Shown here in pieces: positions 1 through 7,135 of a DNA stretch of 53,430 nt; position 1 is the stretch's first letter, and the number at the start of each line of letters is the position of its first letter. Below the pieces are notes generated by a model. The model was not told the DNA's origin and did no database searches. It saw only the letters and a program-made list of their open reading frames with translations. A program made the position numbers and the translations under genes. The DNA is from a virus: positions 1-53,430 of IMG/VR virus record IMGVR_UViG_3300048927_000178; one strand, written 5' to 3'.

Positions 1-371
1 AACGCTACAGCGATGTGCAATGGCAAGCGCCGCAGGTGCGTGGCGGACTGGCGCCCGCCGTGTTGCGGCGAGTCATGGCGTATATTGATGCGCAGCTCGA
101 TCAGCCATTAACGCTGGCGCAACTGGCTGCTGAAGCGGCGCTGAGCGAATACCATTTTGCCCGCATGTTCCGCAGCAGCGTTGGCGAGGCCCCGCATCAA
201 TATGTGATGCATCGCCGCATGGATGCTGCGCTGCAGCTGCTGAAATTCAGCCGTTTATCGCTAACAGAAATCGCATTGCGCTGCGGTTTTCACTCCTCGA
301 GTCACTTCAGTAACCGCTTCCGTCAGCTGCATGGCGTGACGCCATCGGCATGGCGCCACGATCAAGTCTGA
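1..371 (+). CDS. AraC-family regulator, C-terminal part (5' end outside window)
   Basis: The reading frame is open from the window edge, so the true start lies upstream. The visible part is an AraC/XylS DNA-binding domain with two helix-turn-helix units. The first spans the LTLAQLAAEAALSEYHFARM segment; the second carries the family signature ALRCGFHSSSHFSNRFRQ followed by GVTPSAWR at the C-terminus. It is a transcription activator or repressor of unknown target; the ligand or dimer domain is cut off. It is host chromosome, outside the prophage. Confidence 0.9.
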   Translation, partial: RYSDVQWQAPQVRGGLAPAVLRRVMAYIDAQLDQPLTLAQLAAEAALSEYHFARMFRSSVGEAPHQYVMHRRMDAALQLLKFSRLSLTEIALRCGFHSSSHFSNRFRQLHGVTPSAWRHDQV

Positions 372-558
372 TTACGATCTCACTTTTAAACCGTTGTAAT
401 CGGCTGCAAGAACCTCTGTTTTTTTCTGAACACATCTCTCAATTAGGCATTCTCAAACTCAGTGAGGCATTTTTTCCATGGATTTTGGAGTAGGATGCTT
501 TGCAGGAAAATTAAGCTATCACATTGATTACAATGACAAGTTACAAGAGGCTGTAATT

Positions 559-810
559 GTGGAAAAGCGCGTGTCAAAGCTGGAAGCGGATATTGACGAT
601 ATCAAAACCGATATGGCAGTAATGAAAACGGATATCGCGGTGATCAAATCGAATTACGTCACCAAAAGCGATCTTTATCAGGAGATCGGCAAAGTGCATC
701 AGGATATTGGGAGAATTCATCAGGAGTTAAGTAAGCAGACAAAATGGATAATCGCTGGGATGCTGAGTACTGCGGGCATGACGTTGGCACTGGCTCGCTG
801 GTTGTTTTGA
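559..810 (+). CDS. Small coiled-coil protein with C-terminal membrane anchor (XhlA-like), copy 1
   Basis: 83 aa. The N-terminal heptad-rich segment starts EKRVSKLEADIDDIKTDM, and the C-terminus is a hydrophobic anchor (WIIAGMLSTAGMTLALARWL). The pattern resembles haemolysin XhlA-type phage proteins; function unknown. An upstream in-frame ATG at 478 would add 27 residues. The GTG at 559 is preferred because an AGAGG ribosome site lies 8 nt before it and the protein then begins exactly like its neighbour copy. It lies outside attL, so it is host or remnant DNA. Confidence 0.6.
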   Translation: MEKRVSKLEADIDDIKTDMAVMKTDIAVIKSNYVTKSDLYQEIGKVHQDIGRIHQELSKQTKWIIAGMLSTAGMTLALARWLF

Positions 811-835
811 GTGAATAACTAATCAAGGAGTGAAC

Positions 836-1024
836 ATGGAAAAGCGCGTATCAAAGCTGGAAGCGGATATTCATGAAATGAAAACGGATATCGCGGTGAT
901 CAAATCGAACTACGCCACTAAAAGCGATCTTCATCAGGCGATAAATCAACAAACGAAATGGATTGTGGCGGGAATAATGAGCACCGCTGGACTGACACTT
1001 GCTCTGGCAAGATGGCTGTTTTAA
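836..1024 (+). CDS. Small coiled-coil protein with C-terminal membrane anchor (XhlA-like), copy 2
   Basis: 62 aa, a shortened paralogue of the preceding gene. It shares the start MEKRVSKLEADI, the TDIAVIKSNY block and the anchor QTKWI-AGI-STAG-TLALARWLF, but lacks about 20 residues of the central coiled coil. AAGGAG at 825-830 is ideally placed for the ATG at 836. It ends 20 bp before the prophage attachment repeat. The function is not known. Confidence 0.65.
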   Translation: MEKRVSKLEADIHEMKTDIAVIKSNYATKSDLHQAINQQTKWIVAGIMSTAGLTLALARWLF

Positions 1025-1044
1025 GCGGGAGAACGATGAAAATC

Positions 1045-1059
1045 TGGTGTCCCCTGCAG
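1045..1059. repeat. attL: attL core: 15-bp repeat of tRNA-Arg 3' end
   Basis: TGGTGTCCCCTGCAG is identical to 51543-51557, which is the last 15 nt (including CCA) of the tRNA-Arg gene on the minus strand. Integration at a tRNA 3' end leaves such a copy at the far end of the element. The two copies bound the integrase-to-excisionase interval of about 50.5 kb. Confidence 0.9.
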
Positions 1060-1119
1060 ACGTCTAATCCACCGCATAACAAGTTGCACTATATAGAGTT
1101 TTTCAGATTGGAAGAATTC

Positions 1120-1138
1120 TTTACCCAGCATTTTACCC
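1120..1138. promoter_or_regulatory. Putative integrase arm-type sites, left arm (2x TTTACCC)
   Basis: TTTACCC occurs at 1120-1126 and 1132-1138, 12 bp apart, just inside attL and overlapping the stop end of the excisionase gene. The same heptamer occurs four times near the integrase start at the other end. Paired arm sites on both sides of the core are expected for a heterobivalent tyrosine integrase; that role is inferred. Confidence 0.55.
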
Positions 1139-1327
1139 GCCGCAGCCGGAAATGAGCTTGTTTTTGAACTCCAGGTGATCGCGATATTTCCAGCGAGAAC
1201 GTCCGCTGATTTTGATGGGCTTGCAGAGGGTGCCGTCTTTTACACGGTCATAGATGTAGGTCTTGCCGAATCCAGTATCGGCCATGATGAATTTCAGGTC
1301 AACGAGCGTGTCTTCGCGCAATTCCAT
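1133..1327 (-). CDS. torI: TorI-like/AlpA-family excisionase
   Basis: 64 aa winged-helix protein. The blocks LVDLKFIMADTGFGKT, YIYDR and RWKYRDHLEFKNKLIS match, from memory, E. coli TorI of the argW prophage KplE1. TorI is both the excisionase and an inhibitor of the TorR response regulator. The ATG at 1327 is chosen because GGAGA lies 8 nt upstream; a longer in-frame start at 1399 would add 24 hydrophobic residues unlike the family. It is the last gene of the left operon and sits next to attL, as expected for a recombination directionality factor. Confidence 0.85.
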   Translation of the reverse strand: MELREDTLVDLKFIMADTGFGKTYIYDRVKDGTLCKPIKISGRSRWKYRDHLEFKNKLISGCGG

Positions 1328-1399
1328 AATTGAATTCTCCAATGTCGGTATATAGCAACAACCCACCCAATAAAAGCAAATGTGACCATATAGCCACAC

Positions 1400-1507
1400 T
1401 CACTCTTTAGGTGGTTTGCCGAGGATAAAAGCGATGATTACTGCAGCGAGAAGGCTGAAATCGATGATGACCTCAGCCGGGGTGATGTCTTCGCAGGTGG
1501 TGGTCAC
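1400..1507 (-). CDS. 35-aa single-span membrane peptide
   Basis: The GTG start overlaps the stop of the upstream gene (GTGA), implying translational coupling. The peptide has a short polar N-terminus (TTTCEDITPAE), one hydrophobic stretch (VIIDFSLLAAVIIAFILG) and a charged tail (KPPKE). It fills the only gap between the neighbouring left-operon genes. I do not recognise a family; a small membrane-acting early protein is inferred. Confidence 0.5.
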   Translation of the reverse strand: MTTTCEDITPAEVIIDFSLLAAVIIAFILGKPPKE

Positions 1508-1797
1508 AGAATGCCTTTGCGGTATTCCGATTCGATTGGGTGCTCCTTCGCCACCGCTTCAATTACTCCACCAAGAATGCGTCGGTTAACCTGACCTATT
1601 GGCGAGTCAGGATGTATGTCCAGACCGGCTAGCGGCTTCAATCGTGAGGCTTCACGCTCAATTAAATCCGCGCGCTTCGCATCGACAAGCTTTATCACTT
1701 CTTCAAAATGCTCTTCGCATGAAGTGAAGCCACGATATTCATATGCGCTGTAACCGTCGAGCACTTTTTTACAGCGACAGCACTGATATTCAGACAT
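1504..1797 (-). CDS. Small Cys-containing phage protein, unknown function
   Basis: 97 aa. The N-terminus has a possible zinc knuckle (YQCCRCKKVL), with further Cys and His residues in SCEEHFEE. The remainder is helical with charged residues. It belongs to the left (PL) operon, upstream of and coupled to the 35-aa membrane peptide. I do not recognise the family. Confidence 0.65.
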   Translation of the reverse strand: MSEYQCCRCKKVLDGYSAYEYRGFTSCEEHFEEVIKLVDAKRADLIEREASRLKPLAGLDIHPDSPIGQVNRRILGGVIEAVAKEHPIESEYRKGIL

Positions 1798-1843
1798 AAC
1801 AACTCCTCACGCAGAGCGCGATAAAGGTTAATGGGGTGGGGGA

Positions 1844-2050
1844 TTAGTAACAGAAATCGACTTTGAAGTTATGACCGCACTCTGGGCACTCGACTTCTAC
1901 GTCCCGTGTATTTCTTGTGTCATGCTCGCAAGCTTCATAACGAGCATCAATCCAAAAATCATCGTCCTGCTCGATTAAGTCGAAACATTCTTCACACTTG
2001 GGACACTCAGTGTTTAGCGAGATGTTCCAGTTAGCGTAATTCTTGCTCAT
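1844..2050 (-). CDS. Small zinc-ribbon phage protein
   Basis: 68 aa, acidic, with two Cys pairs that could bind one zinc ion: CPKCEEC near residue 16 and CPECGHNF near residue 55. Its ATG overlaps the stop of the TraR-like gene upstream (ATGA), so the two are probably co-translated. The function is unknown; such proteins are common in early phage operons. Confidence 0.65.
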   Translation of the reverse strand: MSKNYANWNISLNTECPKCEECFDLIEQDDDFWIDARYEACEHDTRNTRDVEVECPECGHNFKVDFCY

Positions 2051-2253
2051 GCTGCCCTCCGGTGCTTAGCCGCACGCTCAATGCGCTCATAATCATCTTT
2101 GCATTCAGAGCAGCAGAAGAAGCCCTTATCCACTTTCTCTTCGCAGTAGTGACAGGCGCCGGTGAAGGCCATGGTCGGACGCTCTCTGTTGGCAAGCGCT
2201 ACTTCAATCATCTGCAGCTCAAGCGCCGCTGCCTCATCTGCAATATCACACAT
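2047..2253 (-). CDS. TraR/DksA-type C4 zinc-finger protein
   Basis: 68 aa. It has the TraR-like N-terminus CDIADEAAALELQMIEVALA and a C4 zinc finger, CHYC-(N)-CCSEC, followed by KDDYERIE. TraR/DksA proteins enter the RNA polymerase secondary channel and alter promoter choice; that role is inferred by family. The ATG at 2253 overlaps the end of the DUF5405-like gene by 8 nt. A longer frame reaches 2349, but its extra Cys/Trp-rich residues do not fit the family. Confidence 0.7.
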   Translation of the reverse strand: MCDIADEAAALELQMIEVALANRERPTMAFTGACHYCEEKVDKGFFCCSECKDDYERIERAAKHRRAA

Positions 2254-2518
2254 TTCCCGCCCCCTTGAATGCCTGCTCACACTGCAATGCCACGCGGTTA
2301 ATGTGCTGCTCCATCGCCTGCAGCGACTGCACATCTGACAATTGCACATCCAGATGAATCAGGCCGGTAATCGCCTGACTGAGTTTTGGGTAGTAGCCGA
2401 CGAGCGAGAGATATTCGCTGCCAGCGTTCTTGCCTTCCTTGACCGTCTTCTTCTCCTGAACGATGTACTGATACTGGTCAGCGGTCAGGACGTATTTGTC
2501 GCCGATATTGATTTGCAT
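2246..2518 (-). CDS. DUF5405-like phage protein
   Basis: 90 aa. The block NIGDKYVLTADQYQYIVQEK followed by GSEYLSLVGYYPKLSQ recalls the DUF5405 family of temperate phages, whose function is unknown. The gene is first in the set that follows the terminator at 2538-2561 and overlaps the TraR-like gene. Confidence 0.65.
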   Translation of the reverse strand: MQINIGDKYVLTADQYQYIVQEKKTVKEGKNAGSEYLSLVGYYPKLSQAITGLIHLDVQLSDVQSLQAMEQHINRVALQCEQAFKGAGNV

Positions 2519-2537
2519 GTTGGTTTCCTATGGGCAA

Positions 2538-2561
2538 TAAAAAACCCCGCCGTGGCGAGGT
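2538..2561 (-). terminator. Rho-independent terminator (minus strand)
   Basis: Read on the minus strand, an 8-bp GC-rich stem (ACCTCGCC with GGCGGGGT) is followed by six T residues. It lies just after the gene ending at 2580 and would attenuate the left operon. N-mediated antitermination would be needed to reach the distal genes, including the excisionase. Confidence 0.75.
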
Positions 2562-2579
2562 CGTTTGAGCTTTCTTTCG

Positions 2580-2795
2580 TTAACCTTTTTTATTTAGGTC
2601 AATGTAGTAGCTCGGCTTTCCTTCGATTTCTTTCATTCGAATTGGGTGCTCGCTGGCAGGAGCAAATATGCCATTATCTTCTAAAGCGTAACCATAGACG
2701 CCATCGGCATTTGGCTTGTCATGGACAGTCATATTCAGGAAGGCTTTACCATTGTCACGAGTGAAGACAATTACCTTTTTAGTTTCAGTTTTCAT
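2580..2795 (-). CDS. Phage hypothetical protein
   Basis: 71 aa, with a beta-rich look (KKVIVFTRDNGKAFLNMTV) and no transmembrane segment. The start ATG overlaps the stop of the upstream gene (ATGA). It is followed by the terminator at 2538-2561. I do not recognise a family. Confidence 0.6.
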   Translation of the reverse strand: MKTETKKVIVFTRDNGKAFLNMTVHDKPNADGVYGYALEDNGIFAPASEHPIRMKEIEGKPSYYIDLNKKG

Positions 2796-3034
2796 AACTT
2801 CTCCTCCTTCTGATAAACCGGATCGCTTCCACGCGGAAACTGCAACGCGACATTCCTGTAATGCTGCAGGCGTTCTTTGAAGTGTTCACGAAGCTCCGCT
2901 GGCTGCTGCATCTCCACTTCCATGGCGATAACCGGCAGATTCATACGCTCCTTAAACGCAACGCCTGACGCGGCTAAATCCACGTTAATCTTGTCGCGCT
3001 CTTCAGTGCTGCGTGTTGCTAAGTTGTGTGACAT
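2792..3034 (-). CDS. Phage hypothetical protein
   Basis: 80 aa, all-helical and charged, containing RSTEERDKINVDLAASGVAF. This type of sequence is frequent in enterobacterial prophages but has no assigned function that I know. GGAGG precedes the ATG by 7 nt. It is coupled by ATGA to the next gene. Confidence 0.65.
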   Translation of the reverse strand: MSHNLATRSTEERDKINVDLAASGVAFKERMNLPVIAMEVEMQQPAELREHFKERLQHYRNVALQFPRGSDPVYQKEEKL

Positions 3035-3070
3035 GGCGAATCCTCCTGTATGGAGTATATCGCTATAGTG

Positions 3071-3307
3071 TCAGAGGGGAAGGTTAGGTTTGCGGTAGAG
3101 TGGTATCCATGCGCCTGATTGTTTTCTGACATCCTCAATTACAGAGTTATTCAGCTTTTCGCCTGTTGTCTGGTGAATCCAAACAATCGGCTGTGTGAAT
3201 GCCTTGCGCTGCGCCAGCAGCTCCTTCGCCATCGATACGATTTCCTCAGTGACATTGCACATGCGCTTATCGTGAGCGAATTGCTCCAACCTCTCATCAC
3301 TAATCAT
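3071..3307 (-). CDS. Phage hypothetical protein
   Basis: 78 aa soluble protein. The helical N-terminus ISDERLEQFAHDKRMCNVTE is typical of small early-operon proteins of P22-like phages. The start overlaps the stop of the upstream gene (ATGA). Unknown function. Confidence 0.6.
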   Translation of the reverse strand: MISDERLEQFAHDKRMCNVTEEIVSMAKELLAQRKAFTQPIVWIHQTTGEKLNNSVIEDVRKQSGAWIPLYRKPNLPL

Positions 3308-3834
3308 TCTTCCTCCGCCGCTACTGGTTTAATGCCTAGCGCTTTCTCGATTCTGTCCGCCCACCCTGGAATGATGTGCTTACCGCCATGCTCATCAGCT
3401 TTCGGATTGTAGGTTCGCAGCTCAAGCAGCACCTGCTTCAATTCGCGAGGGACAGGTTTCACCCACTCTGCACCACCTGTGGCACATATAGGCTCTATTG
3501 GTGCTGTGTGTGGAGCATTGAGGCGCTTCGTTTCAGCAATGCATGAGTTCCACGCCATCTTGTAGCTTTGCGCTATGGTTGTTACCGCGCTAGCATTATC
3601 GAGCGCGGTAATTGCTGTTCTCACGCTGATAGTTTCAGGAAACTTCAAAGCTGGGCTTGCAGGTTGGGTGAGTGCTGTTCCCAGGCTGTCCAGAGCTAAT
3701 TTTGCGCTGTCAATTTCGCACTGCAAGTGCCTTTTTACTCCCGGCAGGGCCTCTTTCATGAACTGAGGCGTGATGGAATTTATCTTCGCGATATTGTGTT
3801 TAATCAGCGCCTGCTTCTGCTCTTCGGTCATCAT
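3304..3834 (-). CDS. Early-operon protein (Ead/Ea22-like mosaic), unknown function
   Basis: 176 aa. The N-terminal helical part is MTEEQKQALIKHNIAKI. The C-terminus (LKQVLLELRTYNPKADEHGG then HIIPGWADRIEKAL) looks like a short ligand- or dimer-binding module seen in Ead/Ea22-type proteins. The start is placed at the ATG at 3834, which has GGAGG 7 nt upstream and overlaps the stop of a 37-aa membrane peptide. A frame extends to 3921, but those residues duplicate the peptide region in another frame. Confidence 0.6.
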   Translation of the reverse strand: MMTEEQKQALIKHNIAKINSITPQFMKEALPGVKRHLQCEIDSAKLALDSLGTALTQPASPALKFPETISVRTAITALDNASAVTTIAQSYKMAWNSCIAETKRLNAPHTAPIEPICATGGAEWVKPVPRELKQVLLELRTYNPKADEHGGKHIIPGWADRIEKALGIKPVAAEEE

Positions 3835-3944
3835 GAAAACGCCTCCACTAAACCAAGCGCAATGAAGATGAAGGCCCCTGCTATTCCAAGAATGCACACT
3901 AAGAACCCAAGAAATTGCCACTTGTACGACTCAAGCTTTCTCAT
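3831..3944 (-). CDS. 37-aa single-span membrane peptide
   Basis: MRKLESYKW is followed by one long hydrophobic segment (FLGFLVCILGIAGAFIFIAL). Both ends overlap neighbours by ATGA (start with the gene ending at 3941, stop with the gene starting at 3834). This coupling is the main support for it being real. The function is unknown. Confidence 0.6.
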   Translation of the reverse strand: MRKLESYKWQFLGFLVCILGIAGAFIFIALGLVEAFS

Positions 3945-4315
3945 GACTTCACCTCGTATCCGGCGTCGCGGATGGCTTCGATAAACTCATCCCGCATTTC
4001 ATTCATTAACTCAGCCTTTCTTTTTGCGTCGGACTCGTAAACGTAATCTGACCATGTTGCAACCTTCGGCAACTCAATTGGCTTCAGTTCTGGCAATGGC
4101 GGCGCGGTGTAAAGGTCATAGGAACCATCTGGCATTCGGTCATAAACCGTCAGCTCATGCTCATATTCCGCTCTTCTGCATACTGTCAGTGATATGCGAC
4201 TTTTTGCTTTCAGACTCGCCAGCGCCACTCTCGCCATATCCACCACCCAATCCAGATGGTCTTGCGGATTGGCGATAACGTCTTCGCAATGTGCTTTAAG
4301 TTGCTGGTTAGTCAT
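3941..4315 (-). CDS. Ead/Ea22-like or DUF551-like phage protein
   Basis: 124 aa. It contains the spacer YDLYTAPPLPELKPIELP, typical of modular Ead/Ea22-type early proteins, and a charged helical C-terminus (RDEFIEAIRDAGYEV). These proteins vary strongly between phages and have no established function. It sits in the left operon, coupled to the 37-aa membrane peptide. Confidence 0.6.
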   Translation of the reverse strand: MTNQQLKAHCEDVIANPQDHLDWVVDMARVALASLKAKSRISLTVCRRAEYEHELTVYDRMPDGSYDLYTAPPLPELKPIELPKVATWSDYVYESDAKRKAELMNEMRDEFIEAIRDAGYEVKS

Positions 4316-4604
4316 GGTTGGCTCCGTTGATTTTTATTCCTTCAAACTTCCGCATGAAAGAGATTATTGTTCCGGCAGCGCTTTTCATTTCTGACTTATT
4401 CCCATGTTCAATAACTATGTACGGTCCGCAGTAAGTGGCTGAAGATAATCCACCACTGCTACCATAGAATTTGTTCATGTGCTTTTTATTGGCAATTGAT
4501 TGGGCGTGTTTAAGTATTTTTTCTACACTCACTGCATCTTTTTCCCAATCTCTTGTTTTGACATGAAATTCAACCCTGTAGCGATAAAAGGTCTCAATAT
4601 TCAC
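4308..4604 (-). CDS. Phage hypothetical protein
   Basis: 98 aa, basic, with mixed alpha and beta character (FYRYRVEFHVKTRDWEKDA). It is coupled to genes on both sides by short overlaps (8 nt and 4 nt). Its base composition is more AT-rich than its neighbours, suggesting separate acquisition. No family recognised. Confidence 0.55.
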   Translation of the reverse strand: MNIETFYRYRVEFHVKTRDWEKDAVSVEKILKHAQSIANKKHMNKFYGSSGGLSSATYCGPYIVIEHGNKSEMKSAAGTIISFMRKFEGIKINGANHD

Positions 4605-5080
4605 TCATCACCTCCTTCGGCGCTGCCGGCGCGGAGTTGGGCGGAGAATTCTTCGATGCGGTCTAGCATGAATATCACGCCGGATAACTCGCTATCGCCA
4701 TAGCGCAAGGCAGCTCTTTTGAGTGCATCGAAATTATCGTACTGCCACGTAACAAGCGCCCACCCCAGTTGCTCCCTATGTAATGCAGTCACCGCATCCG
4801 CCCGGACCTCATTGAGGTAGGATTCGACGCTCGACCATCCGTTAGCCAAGTCATAAAACTCCTGTATTGTCTGACCATCACAGGCGACATCCGGCGCCAT
4901 CTCTTTATTGTATTCTGCGTAAACATGCGCAGCTTCTTGGGCTAAATCCATGCCTTTGGCCAGCACCGCATCCAGCTTCTGCTGCAGGGCGGCGTAGTCC
5001 TCCAGTCGAACAAAAGTGCCACCCTTGACGCCCAAGTCGATGAGCCCATCAGCTACGACATATTGCTTAACTTGTTCCAT
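4601..5080 (-). CDS. Ead/Ea22-like early protein
   Basis: 159 aa. The N-terminal module is VKQYVVADGLIDLGVKGGTF and VRLEDYAALQQKLDAVLA, seen in many Ead/Ea22-type proteins; a helical C-terminal half follows. The ATG at 5080 is used because AGGGG lies 8 nt upstream. The GTG one codon earlier is less well spaced. Function unknown. Confidence 0.6.
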   Translation of the reverse strand: MEQVKQYVVADGLIDLGVKGGTFVRLEDYAALQQKLDAVLAKGMDLAQEAAHVYAEYNKEMAPDVACDGQTIQEFYDLANGWSSVESYLNEVRADAVTALHREQLGWALVTWQYDNFDALKRAALRYGDSELSGVIFMLDRIEEFSAQLRAGSAEGGDE

Positions 5081-5092
5081 CACTCTTTCCCC

Positions 5093-5206
5093 TCATTCGC
5101 CAACCGGGTACAGGCCAGCGTCGATTAATCTGGCGCGGCGCTGTGCCGCTACTCTTGTCTGATTGCACCAAAGCGCCCGCGAATGGTGTTGGTAAAGTCG
5201 CGCCAC
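5093..5206 (-). CDS. 37-aa basic peptide overlapping the next gene
   Basis: A GTG-started frame overlaps the 3' end of the gene at 5149-5472 and ends just before the gene starting at 5080. It encodes a Cys/Arg-rich peptide with SRALWCNQTRVAAQRRARLI. It fills an otherwise empty 68-bp gap in a tightly packed operon. No strong ribosome site is visible, so this call is tentative. Confidence 0.4.
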   Translation of the reverse strand: MARLYQHHSRALWCNQTRVAAQRRARLIDAGLYPVGE

Positions 5207-5472
5207 TCGTAATCGTCGACTTTCTTCGTCACGATGATTTGTGGCAGCGGTGGGCGCTTCGACATCTCGTAATGCTCACGCCGCTCAATCTCTTTGATGT
5301 AGAGCGACTCCTTTCGCTCAGGCGTTAACAGGTGAGGGTGGTCAGCACCGACAGCCTGTGCCTGCAGGGCCGCCATCACGCCATCCAGCACTTCCTGCTT
5401 ACGGCGCTTTATATCTTCATCAGCTGCATCCAGGCGTGACAAATGCGCCGGGTGTACCGGTGAGTGGTTCAT
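5149..5472 (-). CDS. Phage hypothetical protein
   Basis: 107 aa, charged and mostly helical (LDAADEDIKRRKQEVLDGVM). There are no membrane segments or recognisable domain. It lies between ssb and the Ea22-like genes of the left operon. Confidence 0.6.
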   Translation of the reverse strand: MNHSPVHPAHLSRLDAADEDIKRRKQEVLDGVMAALQAQAVGADHPHLLTPERKESLYIKEIERREHYEMSKRPPLPQIIVTKKVDDYEWRDFTNTIRGRFGAIRQE

Positions 5473-5497
5473 GTGGAGGCCTTATTGGTGGGTTAAA

Positions 5498-5893
5498 TCA
5501 GAAGGGAATATCCGGATCAAACTGATTGGATGCGGTAGATTGCCCACGAGATTGCGGCTGATTCGATGGAGCGTTTGCAGGGTTTTTTGATGAAAAATCC
5601 AGAGAATTAACGATTAAAACTGGCGTGATTCTTTTTTGTCCTTGCTTGTCCTCCCACTCTTCAATCAGAAACTCTCCAACCACTGTAACCTTAATTCCCT
5701 TTGTTAGGTGTTGGGGGAGTTTTTCTGCCCTTGCCCCGAACATTTTGCATGTTATCCAACTGGTCTTTTCATGCTCGCCAAATCCTTGTGTTACGGGCAG
5801 TGAAAATTGCGCAACCGCTTTCCCGGCAGTCGTCCATCTTTGCTCGCAATCTTTGCCTATATTCCCGCTAAAGGTGCAATTATTAATAGCCAA
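5498..5893 (-). CDS. ssb: Single-stranded DNA-binding protein
   Basis: 131 aa. The N-terminal OB fold (about residues 1-105) is followed by a Pro/Gln/Ser-rich linker and the SSB acidic tip DPDIPF, which recruits host repair proteins. It would protect ssDNA during Erf-mediated annealing and replication. The start codon is a rare TTG at 5893, with AAGGAG 6 nt upstream inside the HNH gene. This appears to be a consequence of the HNH insertion. The family normally starts with ATG. Confidence 0.93.
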   Translation of the reverse strand: MAINNCTFSGNIGKDCEQRWTTAGKAVAQFSLPVTQGFGEHEKTSWITCKMFGARAEKLPQHLTKGIKVTVVGEFLIEEWEDKQGQKRITPVLIVNSLDFSSKNPANAPSNQPQSRGQSTASNQFDPDIPF

Positions 5894-6521
5894 TGTATTC
5901 TCCTTTTAGTGCAGCCCTAATTGTGTCTTCGCAGACGCCAAACTGTTTAGCTATCTGCCTTTTCTGAACGCCTTCGCCTCTACCGTTTTTGGCGACAAAC
6001 TTCATGGAACGTATTTGCTGCACTTGCTCTTTGGATAAAATCGGATTGTGGTTCAGATTGGCGCTACTAATCGGGTTATGCCGATTTCTTTCCGTCATAT
6101 CCCGCATGTTGTCCTTTTGCGTACCAATCTCTAGGTGGTTAGGGTTTGTACATTCAGGGTTGTCACATTTATGCCTGACGACCATGCCAAGTGGAATCTC
6201 GCCATGATGCAGTTCGTAGCTAACGCGGTGGGCTTTTTCCTTGCGCTGCTTCGATCTCCTGCCAAGTCTTCCTGATAAAATCCCATACCCGCGATTGTCC
6301 TTCGTTCCATCCCACTTCCAGCACTTATCTGCGCCAAGTTTTACCTGTCTTTCCTCTAATCTTTCGAAAATCGATTTGGCCCTGATTTTGGCAAAGTGCA
6401 CTGAAACACACTTGACTGAACAGAAGCAGCGGTTAGCCCACTGAGACTCTGAGTCTCCATAACTCTCAATGAACTGCGCGCCGCAATCTCTACATGATTT
6501 AGACCGACGCTGCTTGGTCAT
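5883..6521 (-). CDS. HNH homing endonuclease, free-standing
   Basis: 212 aa. The N-terminus has paired Cys motifs (CRDCGAQF, CFCSVKC). The core is an HNH_3-type nuclease (HRVSYELHHGEIPLGMVVRH, then CDNPECTNPNHLEIG). The C-terminal helix-turn-helix (KRQIAKQFGVCEDTIRAAL) is likely used for target recognition. It lies between erf and ssb. Its ATG overlaps the erf stop (TAATG), and its stop overlaps the ssb start by 11 nt, which marks it as a mobile insertion. Confidence 0.88.
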   Translation of the reverse strand: MTKQRRSKSCRDCGAQFIESYGDSESQWANRCFCSVKCVSVHFAKIRAKSIFERLEERQVKLGADKCWKWDGTKDNRGYGILSGRLGRRSKQRKEKAHRVSYELHHGEIPLGMVVRHKCDNPECTNPNHLEIGTQKDNMRDMTERNRHNPISSANLNHNPILSKEQVQQIRSMKFVAKNGRGEGVQKRQIAKQFGVCEDTIRAALKGEYIGY

Positions 6522-7135
6522 TATGCTGCTGCTCCTTCCAGTTCAGATTTCCTGATTTCGTAAACTTCCTTCGCCTTTGCTTGCTCTGGCGTGCCATCAA
6601 GCATCTGCCATGCTTTAGCGAACGCTTGTTTCAACTCTTCCAGTGTTGCTTTCTTCATTGCAGCTTCAGTGAACGCCGCCAGCGCGGCATCCGGTGCTGG
6701 CTTAGGTTTTTGTTGCTGCTGCTGGGGTTTTGAGTTGTTTTGCTGCTGCTTATGCTCGTTCGAATCGGCGTCCTTGGAGTCATCAATACCGAACAAGCCA
6801 TTCAGGCAGTATTTGCGTGCATAAGAGCTGGTAGCGCCGGTAATCTGCGCCTCATCCATCCCTTTCTTATCAAGCGCCTCACGCGCCATTGCGGTCGCGC
6901 TGTGGCTTGTTTCGCCATCAGTAATCGTTGCTGTCGACTTAACGTAATAACGATCGCCAATCAGCACAATCTCGTCAGATATCGAGAGGAATAAGCCGTC
7001 AAGAAGCGGCTTGACGCCCTCCAGAATGTCTTCGCAACTGCGATAGTGATACTTGCCGAAGTTGTTGTACTGGCCCTTTGGCGCGTTCAGCGCGTGCTGA
7101 ATTGTCGCGAGCCGCGCATAGAACTCTTTACTCAT
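6521..7135 (-). CDS. erf: ERF-family single-strand annealing recombinase
   Basis: 204 aa. The conserved ERF region is at the N-terminus: FGKYHYRSCEDILEGVKPLL and later DEAQITGATSSYARKYCLNG. A Gln/Lys/Pro-rich linker (about residues 130-147) and a helical C-terminal domain follow. It anneals complementary strands, circularises phage DNA and supports recombination; P22 Erf is the type member. It is paired with ssb downstream, interrupted only by the HNH gene. Confidence 0.93.
   Translation of the reverse strand: MSKEFYARLATIQHALNAPKGQYNNFGKYHYRSCEDILEGVKPLLDGLFLSISDEIVLIGDRYYVKSTATITDGETSHSATAMAREALDKKGMDEAQITGATSSYARKYCLNGLFGIDDSKDADSNEHKQQQNNSKPQQQQQKPKPAPDAALAAFTEAAMKKATLEELKQAFAKAWQMLDGTPEQAKAKEVYEIRKSELEGAAA

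Noticed and set aside
1133-1399. Extended 88-aa form of the TorI-like protein
   Set aside because: The extra N-terminal residues lack a ribosome site and do not fit the TorI family, whereas ATG 1327 has one.
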